A DNA stretch of 40,562 nucleotides from Actinomycetes bacterium. Its GTDB lineage: Bacteria > Actinomycetota > Acidimicrobiia > Acidimicrobiales > SZUA-35. This document shows positions 1-7,781 of this stretch, one piece after another. How positions within the stretch are numbered: the stretch's first letter is position 1; the number at the start of each line of letters is the position of its first letter. The stretch spans positions 1-40,562 of the forward strand of contig JAJRQY010000135.1 of NCBI GenBank assembly GCA_024280015.1, given 5' to 3'. A program made the position numbers and the translations under genes. The notes beneath the pieces are model-generated. The model saw nothing but the letters and a program-made list of their open reading frames with translations, did not search any database and had not been told where the DNA came from.

Positions 1-72
1 GCTGCCAAACCGGTGGCTCAACAAGCTGCCAAACCGGTGGCTCAACAAGCTGCCAAACCGATGGCTCAACAA
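1..72 (+). repeat. 24-bp tandem repeat encoding AAKPVAQQ
   Basis: Three consecutive 24-bp units lie at 1-24, 25-48 and 49-72. The first two are identical and the third differs by one base (G to A at the Val codon, giving Met). They encode an Ala/Lys/Pro/Gln stalk N-terminal to the FnIII modules. The array runs into the window edge, so its copy number is unknown. Confidence 0.9.
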
Positions 73-1830
73 GTCTCCGATACGGAACGCCCCAGTGTGC
101 CCAGAGAACTGTCCGTACGCAGCGTCAACGCGTCGGCCGTGATCGCCTGGGCGCCCTCGACTGACAATGTTGGTGTGGCTAGCTATGAGATCTACCGCTC
201 AGATCAGAGCGGCGAACTTGGGGAATTGATCGGGCGAAGCACCACGGCATATCACACTGAATATGGGGTCAGCGAGGGTATCCACTGGTACTACGTCAAG
301 GCAGTTGACTCCTCGGGGAACCTGAGTTGGCGATCCGGCATGAAGTCGGTCAGCATCATCAGGGGAGCTGATGGGGACCGTCCCACGACTCCAAGCATCT
401 TGGACACCTCAGTCAATGGCACTGATGTCAGCCTCACCTGGACAGCGTCCACCGATGCGACTTCGCCGGTCGTCGGCTACCTGGTTTTCCACGCAGCCGA
501 GAATGGCGGGATCGGACGCCTCGCTGGGTATAGCAGGACTACCAGCCTGGTTGACCCATTCATGCGGCCCGGGACCTACTGGTACTATGTGCAAGCTCAA
601 GACTCCTCTGGGAGAATCAGCTTGCCGTCGGAGATGCATCGGGTGGACGTTGTTGAGGGAACCGACACCGAGCGGCCCAGTATTCCAACAAACCTGAGCG
701 TCGTTGTCGGTGGCACATCCGCTCTCCTTTCTTGGACCGAGTCGACGGATAATGTCCGCATAAGTGGCTACAACATCTACCGCTCGCCCCAGAACGGCGT
801 GCTTGGCGTTCTTGTCGGCACAAGCGGGAGTCCGGTACACGATGACGATGGCTTGGCCGCCGGGACATACTGGTACTACGTCAAGGCAGTTGACTCCTCG
901 GGGAACCTGAGTTGGCGATCCGGCATGAGGTCGATCACCATTGGCGGAGATGTCGATACGGAACGCCCGAGCGTGCCAACCAACCTCAGCGTGGTCGCTG
1001 GCGGTACCGCGGCTCTCATTTCCTGGACTGCGTCAACGGACAATGACCAAGTCGTCAGCTACAACATCTATCGCTCGACCCAGGATGGGGAGCTCGGAGT
1101 CGTGGTTGGTCGTAGTCAGAGCGTCGAGCATGACGATGATGGCCTGGCTCCTGGTACCTACTGGTACTACGTCAGGGCCAAAGATGCCTCCGGTAATCTC
1201 AGCTGGCGTACTGGTATGCGTTCGGTCACCATTGGTGGCGGTGGTGACACCGAAGCTCCCAGCGAGCCGTCTGGTCTCCAGGCCTCGGTAATTGCCGGCA
1301 GCAACAATGTGTCACTGTCCTGGAACGCGGCCACCGACAATGTTGGAGTGGTGAGCTACCGGGTCTATCGGACACCAAAGGGCGGCAACGCTGCCGGACA
1401 AGAAACAGCTTCGACTACGACCAGTGCCATCGATGCCGGGGTTCCAGATGGTGAGTATTCGTACTACGTACGAGCAATTGATGCTGCTGGAAATGAGGGT
1501 GAGAGGTCAGGGAACAGCAACTTTGTCAAGATTGGAGGACCTGCACCAGACACCGAACAGCCGTCCACTCCAACCGGACTATCGGTAACCAGCGTTGGGA
1601 CGACGGAGATCTCGCTGAGCTGGAGGCCCTCATCCGACAATGTCGGAGTAACTCACTATGTGGTCATCGATCAGGCGACCGGAGCGGTAGTCCAAGAGGC
1701 AGCCGACACAAACGCCATGATTGGTGGACTGACTCCTGGCACTACCTATTCGTTCTTTGTTAAAGCAGTGGACGGGGCAGACAATTGGAGCTGGCGCTCC
1801 AATATCCAGACATTGACAACAATCCAATGA
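1..1830 (+). CDS. Secreted/surface fibronectin type III repeat protein (5' partial)
   Basis: The frame is open from base 1, so the N-terminus, including any signal peptide, lies outside the window. A short AAKPVAQQ repeat stalk is followed by six FnIII modules of about 97 residues, starting near bases 79, 373, 664, 955, 1246 and 1549. Most modules open with a DTE(R/Q/A)PS linker, have a W-x-x-STDN strand and end with YYVKAVDSSGNLSWRS or a variant. The protein ends after the sixth module with no sortase motif or membrane anchor. FnIII arrays of this kind are usually extracellular adhesion or carbohydrate-binding spacers. Any catalytic domain would have to lie upstream. The linker and module style match the C-terminal modules of the protein at 20353-22482, so the two are paralogous. 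The fold assignment is firm; the function is not determinable here. Confidence 0.85.
   Translation, partial: AAKPVAQQAAKPVAQQAAKPMAQQVSDTERPSVPRELSVRSVNASAVIAWAPSTDNVGVASYEIYRSDQSGELGELIGRSTTAYHTEYGVSEGIHWYYVKAVDSSGNLSWRSGMKSVSIIRGADGDRPTTPSILDTSVNGTDVSLTWTASTDATSPVVGYLVFHAAENGGIGRLAGYSRTTSLVDPFMRPGTYWYYVQAQDSSGRISLPSEMHRVDVVEGTDTERPSIPTNLSVVVGGTSALLSWTESTDNVRISGYNIYRSPQNGVLGVLVGTSGSPVHDDDGLAAGTYWYYVKAVDSSGNLSWRSGMRSITIGGDVDTERPSVPTNLSVVAGGTAALISWTASTDNDQVVSYNIYRSTQDGELGVVVGRSQSVEHDDDGLAPGTYWYYVRAKDASGNLSWRTGMRSVTIGGGGDTEAPSEPSGLQASVIAGSNNVSLSWNAATDNVGVVSYRVYRTPKGGNAAGQETASTTTSAIDAGVPDGEYSYYVRAIDAAGNEGERSGNSNFVKIGGPAPDTEQPSTPTGLSVTSVGTTEISLSWRPSSDNVGVTHYVVIDQATGAVVQEAADTNAMIGGLTPGTTYSFFVKAVDGADNWSWRSNIQTLTTIQ
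284..343 (+). repeat. 60-bp exact repeat in FnIII module 1 (partner at 869-928)
   Basis: Bases 284-343 and 869-928 are identical over 60 bp. They encode the YYVKAVDSSGNLSWRSGM end of FnIII modules 1 and 3, while the rest of those modules has diverged. The identity includes third codon positions, which points to recent recombination or gene conversion rather than protein-level selection. Confidence 0.9.
869..928 (+). repeat. 60-bp exact repeat in FnIII module 3 (partner at 284-343)
   Basis: This is the second copy of the 60-bp identity, 585 bp downstream of the first and in the same reading frame. Confidence 0.9.
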
Positions 1831-1840
1831 CTGGCTGTGG

Positions 1841-1871
1841 CATGGCTGGCCGTATCTGGTAGTCAGCCATG
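1841..1871. terminator. Hairpin between convergent genes
   Basis: CATGGCTG (1841-1848) pairs with CAGCCATG (1864-1871), giving an 8-bp stem and 15-nt loop. It lies between the FnIII gene stop and the end of the recQ-like gene. There is no T-tract, so it is a weak bidirectional terminator candidate. Confidence 0.35.
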
Positions 1872-1876
1872 GCCCG

Positions 1877-4039
1877 CTAGCGGGTTCGAAGGGCAAATGG
1901 CAAGACTGGCCCGCTCACATGTTCGCCTAAGAGCCAGGCGGCCGTTGTGATTGTCCATCGACTGTCAACCTCGTCGTCGACGAGGAGGACTGATCCCTGC
2001 AGCAAGCTTTCGGGAGGAAGAGCCGTGTCGTCGATTGTGAATCGGCGCCACACATTGCTGACCTGGTGAGCGGAATTCGCCTGCTCGGACTGGTAGCTGG
2101 GTGATAGATCGGCTCCAGCGGGCGCATGGCTGGGTTGATGTTCGATGATGGCGTGATGGATGGGCAGCTTTCCGAGCCGACCGATCTCTTGGCACAAGAC
2201 ATTGATGAGGGAACTATTGCGACGAGATGGCACCGGGCAAATCCACACGGGACGTGTTGACCAATCCCACCGTTTCAGTACACCGGCAATGGCGTCCATC
2301 ATTTCTGACGGTATTGCCGGTGATTCTCCAGTCGGTTGAGTTGGGCGAACCATGGATTCGACGATCGGGTTCCAGCCCCCATCACCAAACCGAGCGAGAG
2401 CACGACCGGGATCAGCCTGGCGCTCGGGACGAATGCGTCCCTTCGGTTCCCCGAGGCCGGTTGGCCACTGCTTGCGAGGTTGGATCTGGATGTCGCCGTC
2501 CTGCAGGAAGGTATTGGCCTCGGCGACCAGCAAGGCATCGGGGTCCGACTGCCACCGGCTGGTGCTACAACGATCACAGCGGCCGCAATCGTCTGCTTCT
2601 GCGTCATCCAAGGCCTCTCGTAAATAGCGGAGTCGACAAGAATCAAGCTTGGTCCAGTCCCGCATCTGGTCGGACTCTCGCTTACGCAGGGAGCGCAATG
2701 AGTTGGCAAGAGCGTGGTCATAGGACCAAGGGTTGTCTCCCTGTCGGAGCAACCAACCCCCTCGAACGCGATCGATCGCGCCATCGACTTCGAGGATATT
2801 CAGCAGGGTGCCAAGGCGACTTCGGCCAAGGTTGATCGTTGTTTCCAAGCGAGCGATGGACGTTGGCTCGGTTCGGTCAAGCTGATCGAGTACCGACTGG
2901 CAGATCTGCTCTGAGGGAAGTGAAACTGACTCAAACCATCGCCAGATTGCTGCGTCTTCGGTTGGACGGGGCAAGGCAATGACTTCGGCGACGTCCAGCT
3001 TGCGTCCGGCTCGGCCAATCTGCTGATAATAAGCCACCGGCGATGGTGGCAATCCGAGGTGGACACAAAACGCCAGGTCACCCTTGTCGAAACCCATTCC
3101 CAACGCAGAGGTTGCAATCAGCGCCTTGATCTCATTGGCACGCAAGGCGTTTTCCAAGTCCAGGCGTTGGTCAGCGTCAACGGCTCCGGTGTATGCCGCG
3201 ACCTGGTGACCTTGTGAGAGTAGCCATGCTGCGGTGGTCTCAGCTTGGCCGACGGTGAGGCAATAGATGATCCCGGAACCTTCCAGGGAACTCATATTCT
3301 GTGAGACCCAGGCCAGGCGGTGAGCATCGGTTGCAAGGTCGACTACCGATAGTCGAAGTGACGTACGATCTAATGAGGTTCGAAGAACGAGCGTGTCTTG
3401 GCCAAGCTGTTCAGCGACATCGTCGGTGACACGCTGGTTCGCAGTTGCGGTGGTTGCCAGCACCGGGGTCCAAGGCGGTAAGTCTTGCAAGAGCTGGCGC
3501 AAACGGCGATAGTCGGGTCGAAAGTCGTGGCCCCAGTCAGAGATACAATGCGCTTCGTCGCAAACCAAGGCAAAGGGTTGGGAGAGCAGGGTTTCGAATA
3601 CTCGATGCCGGAAACCGGCGTTGGCCAACCGCTATGGTGCGATCAGGAGGAGGTCAATCTCGTTGTTGTTGATCTGTTCCTCGATGAGTGACCATGAGTC
3701 AATATTGGAGGAATTGATAGTGACGGCCCGGAGCCCCAGCGTGTTGGCGGCGGCTACCTGATCTCGCATGAGGGCAAGGAGGGGAGAGATCACGATGGTC
3801 GGACCCCAGCCCCGATCCCGCAACATTTTGGTGGCAGAGAAGTAGACGGCTGACTTCCCGAAGCCAGTTCTGGCAACCAGCAATGTTCGGCGTCCCTCAG
3901 CCAGCATGGCGACAACGGCGCTGACCTGCTCAGCACGCGGAACAGCGTTTGGTCCCGCCAGCGTTTGCACATGTTGGGCAAGTTCTTCAAGGACCTCCGC
4001 TTCGGTTGGTCGGGTTGGGGTGTCAGGTAGAGGTGCCAC
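1877..4039 (-). pseudogene. RecQ-family ATP-dependent DNA helicase interrupted by an in-frame TAG
   Basis: Read through one stop codon, the frame gives a complete superfamily 2 helicase of about 720 residues. It has a Walker A-like ARTGFGKS, motif Ia SPLLALMRDQV, DEAH box CDEAHCISDWGHDFRPDYR, ATTATA, ATSALGMGFDKGD and motif VI QQIGRAGR. A zinc-binding CGRCDRCS cluster follows, then a phosphoribosyltransferase-like C-terminus (VLLVDDEVDSRWT), an arrangement seen in some actinobacterial RecQ-like proteins. TAG at 3632-3634 is codon 136 from the GTG at 4039. It sits in the family motif SPERL, here read as AP*RLANAGF, so GAG to TAG is the simplest origin. The N-terminal piece keeps Walker A but lacks the DEAH box; the downstream piece could only start internally (TTG at 3628). 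The frame also runs upstream to an ATG at 4219, but that would overlap the divergent lipoprotein gene, so GTG 4039 is preferred. Confidence 0.85.
3632..3634 (-). other. In-frame amber codon in the recQ-like gene
   Basis: The minus-strand codons read CCA TAG CGG TTG GCC, i.e. Pro-stop-Arg-Leu-Ala. The frame is unchanged on either side and coding similarity continues immediately, so this is a substitution and not an indel. Confidence 0.9.
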
Positions 4040-4152
4040 GACTAGACCGTACCCACGGCCGGTGACAGCGAAGTTCGACTCGCGTGTTTGACCTAGATTC
4101 TTGGGCAACAGCCAGTGCTTCAAGAACCGAGGGTTGTTGCCGATAGAGCGGC

Positions 4153-4953
4153 ATGGGTTCTTTTGGACGTTTGAAGTTTTTGGGTGTGGCGACAGCACTC
4201 TTGTTGTTCGGGTCTGCATGCTCGGGGTCTGGTTCGAGCGAGGCGAGTGATGTGACTCAAGGCGGCGACCTTGCCTTTGCCGAGGAATCTGCTTCCGGGC
4301 TAACGGCGGGCTGCGACAAGCTGGTCTCCACCATTATCCGAACTGGTGGTCTCTTCGAGGATGAGGACCAAGCGGAACTGATGGATGTATGGATGGCTGC
4401 GGCGCCGCTGACCAAGCCGCCGGCAACCAAGTACCTGGAGATCGTGTCGGCAGTCCAGGGGTCAGAGTCCAAGGGTGAGCTGATCCAGGCCGAGGAGTCA
4501 GCCGTTGATCTCCTGCGAGAAATTGATGACCTGACGTATCAGGCCTGCGGCACCCCAGCCTATTCAGCAGCAATAGCGTTGAATGTGGTCGCAGCCCATC
4601 CTTTGTACCTCCCATGCTTCACCTATCAGCCCAACAGAGAGGCCAGTCATGACCTGCTCTATGGGCCTGTCGATTGTGGCACGGGTCAGAGTCTCTATCT
4701 TCACTCCGATGGTGAGTGGTACACCGAGATTGAGCCTCCTCCGACCACCATGGCGCCTCCAGCACCCACAACCACCCGTGTGACTCGGCCAGATCCGCCG
4801 ACGACAAAGCGAACAACGACCCTGCCTCCGACCAGTGCTCCTGCGTCAACCACTGTTGACCCAGATCTCCCTCCTCCCACCAATGAAGATGGGTCAGTGA
4901 TCATCACGGTTCCGCCAGAAACAACAACAACAACTCTTCCTGATCCCCCCTAA
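4153..4953 (+). CDS. Predicted lipoprotein with Thr/Pro-rich C-terminus
   Basis: The 266-residue product starts with a short basic segment and a hydrophobic helix (FLGVATALLLFG), followed by a lipobox-like GSAC at Cys 23, then a Gly/Ser tether. This predicts export and lipid anchoring. The middle (about residues 35-195) is acidic with three or four Cys residues that could form disulfides. I do not recognise a family. The last 65 residues are a Pro/Thr-rich, probably disordered tail with PPTT and TTTT runs, a style common in acidimicrobial surface proteins and a plausible O-glycosylation substrate. No clear Shine-Dalgarno sequence precedes the ATG. The gene is divergent from the recQ-like gene. 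Confidence 0.7.
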   Translation: MGSFGRLKFLGVATALLLFGSACSGSGSSEASDVTQGGDLAFAEESASGLTAGCDKLVSTIIRTGGLFEDEDQAELMDVWMAAAPLTKPPATKYLEIVSAVQGSESKGELIQAEESAVDLLREIDDLTYQACGTPAYSAAIALNVVAAHPLYLPCFTYQPNREASHDLLYGPVDCGTGQSLYLHSDGEWYTEIEPPPTTMAPPAPTTTRVTRPDPPTTKRTTTLPPTSAPASTTVDPDLPPPTNEDGSVIITVPPETTTTTLPDPP

Positions 4954-5056
4954 GCCCTGACCCAAGTCCGAGGTGATGAGATCGATAGTCAGGGCTACAT
5001 CAAGCGTGTCCTTCGCAGAGCGTTGCTTGTTGAGTGAACGAGGCGATACTGGCCAT

Positions 5057-5575
5057 ATGGCCTCACCTTTTGCTCCCAATGCCGATGAGCTCCTGAGCAA
5101 CAATCAAGCATTTTCTCGAGACTTTCCCGGTGCTGACCTGGTCGTTTCTCCAACCAGGAATCTTGCGGTCGTTGCTTGCATGGATTCCCGGATGGACATC
5201 TTCCAGCTTCTCGGCTTGGGGAACGGTGAGGCTCACGTCATTCGCAATGCCGGTGGTGTCGTCACCGATGACGTGATCCGCTCGCTTTGTCTCTCCCAGC
5301 GGTACATGGGTACCAAAGAGATTGTCTTGCTCCATCACACGGACTGCGGATTGCAGTCCGTGAGCGAAGACTCGTTTCGGGCTGAGCTTGAAGCAGAACT
5401 TGGCATCAAACCATGGTGGGCGGTCGAGGCCTTTCGTGATCCCTACGATGACATTCGCCAATCCATCCAGCGGCTACTTCTTACTCCGTTCGTTACCAAT
5501 AAGGACCATATTCGCGGCTTTGTTTATGATGTCGGGAACGGTCAGCTGCAGGAAGTCTTGCCCTCTAGTCACTGA
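5057..5575 (+). CDS. Small beta-class carbonic anhydrase
   Basis: The 172-residue product carries the beta-carbonic anhydrase zinc-site motifs: ACMDSRMD near residue 40 (Cys ligand with the Asp/Arg dyad) and LHHTDCG near residue 95 (His and Cys ligands), with IRNAGG between them. This class interconverts CO2 and bicarbonate in the cytoplasm. The length matches the short mycobacterial-type enzymes of about 165 residues. The frame extends upstream to GTG 4973, but the added residues are not family-like, so ATG 5057 is chosen; its GAGG is rather distant (about 13 nt). It lies about 100 bp after the lipoprotein gene on the same strand and could be co-transcribed. Confidence 0.85.
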   Translation: MASPFAPNADELLSNNQAFSRDFPGADLVVSPTRNLAVVACMDSRMDIFQLLGLGNGEAHVIRNAGGVVTDDVIRSLCLSQRYMGTKEIVLLHHTDCGLQSVSEDSFRAELEAELGIKPWWAVEAFRDPYDDIRQSIQRLLLTPFVTNKDHIRGFVYDVGNGQLQEVLPSSH

Positions 5576-5636
5576 TTGATGCTGACCTTGGCTTTCGCTC
5601 TACGGGTACTTCGTTGGCTTGATCTCACGAATGGCT

Positions 5637-5649
5637 GTCACGTCGTGAC
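5637..5649. promoter_or_regulatory. 13-bp perfect inverted repeat upstream of the cyclase gene
   Basis: GTCACG-T-CGTGAC is a perfect dyad in the 188-bp spacer between the carbonic anhydrase and the cyclase-family gene, about 115 bp before the latter's ATG. It is a candidate operator for a dimeric regulator. Nothing else was recognised in this spacer. Confidence 0.35.
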
Positions 5650-5763
5650 GGTGCGTCGCTTTCCTGCTGAGAGTTGTCGCCGACTCGCTTACCGTGGGCG
5701 AATTCATGCTAACGTCCAGGTTCGAGGCGGGATCGGCTCGCTACATGACGGGACTAGTAACTG

Positions 5764-6609
5764 ATGAAACGGCAAGATGAAGCCAAGACAGGATCAGCAA
5801 GAGGAAAGCGCATTGGACTCAAGTCCGCGGTTGGCTTGGGGCTCGCATTCTCCATGGTTTCCGCGGCCGGAGCCGCCGGAGCAAGCCATTACTTCCGTGT
5901 ACGTGGCGGAGGCCAGGGTCGGGCAGTTGTTGCCTGTAATGGTGGAGTAAGCCAGCTCTCGCATGTTCTCAACGAGGATGCCTCGATTTTCCCAGGAGAT
6001 CCCGAGACAACGATCGAGCTGTTCGCCACTATCGCAGACGATGGCTATTTGGTCGAGGACCTGTCGTTGGCGACCCACACCGGAACCCACTTCGACGCCC
6101 CGGGCCACTTCATTGAAGGCGGTCGAACCGTCGACCAGATGGATGCCAGCGAGTTCATCTGGCCTGGCTACATCATCGACGTTCGGGACCGTATGGAAGA
6201 GGAAGGACCGAACTTCCAGCTGACGAAGCAAGACATCAAGGAATATGAGTGGGAGAACGGCAAGATCAAGAAGGGTTCGATGGTCATCATCCGCACCGGG
6301 CTCGATGAGGCATACGGAACCGAAGGATACTTTGCCGATGCTCCTGGCTTCTCCGGCGACGCCGTGCAATGGTTGGTCGACCGACGCAATGTTGGTGGAA
6401 TCGGATCGGACACGTTTGGCCCTGATGCCACCGAGGACGAGGATTTCTTGGCCACCTACACCATCTTGTTGAATGATCGTGTCGCAATGCCGGGCTTGAC
6501 CAACCTTGACTCCATGAATGTCAAGGGCGACGTGATCATCGCTTCACCGATTCGTCTCGAGAACGGCTCGGGCTACCAGGTGAATCCGATTGCCTGTCAC
6601 GGCCGTTAG
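5764..6609 (+). CDS. Exported cyclase-family (KynB-like) metal-dependent hydrolase
   Basis: The 281-residue product contains the cyclase/kynurenine formamidase family signature HTGTHFDAPGHF (about residues 101-112), whose His and Asp residues bind metal. It also has the N-terminal SHVLNEDASIFPGDP and a later GIGSDTFGPD segment. Family members hydrolyse amides or esters such as N-formylkynurenine; the substrate here is unknown. The first 45 residues are a basic n-region plus a hydrophobic Ala-rich stretch (AVGLGLAFSMVSAAGAAGA), so it is predicted to be exported. Many family members lack such a leader. No Shine-Dalgarno sequence is obvious before ATG 5764. A strong terminator follows. Confidence 0.8.
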   Translation: MKRQDEAKTGSARGKRIGLKSAVGLGLAFSMVSAAGAAGASHYFRVRGGGQGRAVVACNGGVSQLSHVLNEDASIFPGDPETTIELFATIADDGYLVEDLSLATHTGTHFDAPGHFIEGGRTVDQMDASEFIWPGYIIDVRDRMEEEGPNFQLTKQDIKEYEWENGKIKKGSMVIIRTGLDEAYGTEGYFADAPGFSGDAVQWLVDRRNVGGIGSDTFGPDATEDEDFLATYTILLNDRVAMPGLTNLDSMNVKGDVIIASPIRLENGSGYQVNPIACHGR

Positions 6610-6641
6610 TTCGTAACGATTCAAAGCAGGCCTAGTGAAAG

Positions 6642-6673
6642 GTGAGGGTGGCCCCAACCGGGGTCACCCTCAT
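6642..6673 (+). terminator. Intrinsic terminator after the cyclase-family gene
   Basis: A 12-bp stem (6644-6655 with 6660-6671, one G-U pair) and AACC loop extend by two more pairs to 6642/6673. A TTTT run follows within 10 nt. It lies 35 bp after the stop codon, between convergent genes. Confidence 0.8.
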
Positions 6674-6705
6674 CTGCGTTTTGCCCGGATGCTGTCGGTG
6701 CTGAG

Positions 6706-7746
6706 CTAGTGCGACAGATTTGCTCGGGCGAACAGGGTTTCGAGGGCGTCGTTGAGTGCTCCGACGTAGTGGGCACCAAACTTGATTGCGTGAACGGCTA
6801 GCGGTGCAAGCTGGTGGAGTAGAACGCGGTCCTCCCAGCCCTCAGCAAGAGGAAACTCGTCCTGATAGGCGCTGAAGCAATCTGGGCCATAGCCTCCAAA
6901 GAGACGCATCATGGCCAGGTCGAACTCTCGGTGACCGCCGAATGATGAAGGGTCGATCATCCAGCTGCGGCCGGAAGAGTCGACGATTCGGTTACCGGCC
7001 CAAAGGTCGCCATGCAGAAGCGACGGAGGCTCAGCCGGACCAACAAAGGCATCCAGCGACTCAGCAGCGACGCGAAGTCGACGTGCAGTATCCGCGGGGA
7101 GAGACTCGCTTTGGAGTCCGATCGATACGAGCGGCAAAAGGCGCTGCTGGCCGTAGTGATCTTGCCAGGATGCGCTTGGAGCATTCGGAAGACCCCGGCT
7201 TCCTGTTGTGCGTGAGTCTGGCCGCCCGAAACAGGGAAAAGATTGTTGATGAAGATGAGCCAGCATTCGGCCAAAATCTGCGTCACCTTCCCGAGTACTC
7301 CGACCTGATTGAACCCAACCAAGAACCAGGTGAGCGGGGGAGTCATCGCTTGTAGCCAATACCTTCGGCACCCGTGCCCCAGCCTCACTCAGCCACTCCA
7401 GGCTTTTTGCCTCAGTGCTGAAGAAGTGATTCGGAGGGTCTGCATGAGTCTTGACGAAGACCACACTTCCGTCATCCAAGTCGCATCGAAAGGCTGTCGA
7501 GACATCTCCTCCACGGACCGATTCACTGGTTGTGATTGAGGCTTGTAGCTTGGTTTGCACTGCCGCTGCAAGCAACGGTGGTAGAGCCGATTGATCTGGC
7601 GCGGCGAAAAAGGGCGGCTCAACTGGATGCCTAAAATCGCTCTGCTTCTGAGGAGCGCGCACGCACGCCTCGCTTCTGCTGCCCAATTCGCCCACCCGCT
7701 TCACCCGTACTCTTAGAACCCTCTTGACGAGAGGCGAAGTTAACAC
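6706..7746 (-). CDS. Fructosamine kinase family protein
   Basis: The product has the aminoglycoside-phosphotransferase fold motifs of the fructosamine/ketosamine kinase family: VVFVKTH (ATP-binding Lys), LLHGDLWAGN (catalytic loop), and MIDPSSFGGHREFDLAMMRLFGG (metal-binding Asp and family signature). It ends with the LHQLAPLAVHAIKFG helix typical of the family. Members phosphorylate sugar-modified amines to trigger deglycation. The longest frame starts at GTG 7746 (346 aa), but the family is nearer 290 aa and the first 40 residues look unrelated, so a start further in is likely; GTG 7704 and GTG 7695 are candidates. It follows the DUF2723 gene on the same strand with a 35-bp gap, so the two may be co-transcribed. 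Confidence 0.85.
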   Translation of the reverse strand: MLTSPLVKRVLRVRVKRVGELGSRSEACVRAPQKQSDFRHPVEPPFFAAPDQSALPPLLAAAVQTKLQASITTSESVRGGDVSTAFRCDLDDGSVVFVKTHADPPNHFFSTEAKSLEWLSEAGARVPKVLATSDDSPAHLVLGWVQSGRSTREGDADFGRMLAHLHQQSFPCFGRPDSRTTGSRGLPNAPSASWQDHYGQQRLLPLVSIGLQSESLPADTARRLRVAAESLDAFVGPAEPPSLLHGDLWAGNRIVDSSGRSWMIDPSSFGGHREFDLAMMRLFGGYGPDCFSAYQDEFPLAEGWEDRVLLHQLAPLAVHAIKFGAHYVGALNDALETLFARANLSH

Positions 7747-7781
7747 ATGAACTAAGCTGACGCCAGCACTCTTGCTGGCAG

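Noticed and set aside
3632-3634. Pyrrolysine or stop reassignment
   Set aside because: The other broken genes use TGA and TAA, and intact genes in the window end with all three stop codons, so none is reassigned.
5576-5764. 62-residue ORF between carbonic anhydrase and cyclase genes
   Set aside because: No ribosome site, no recognisable features, and Arg-rich composition typical of chance frames.
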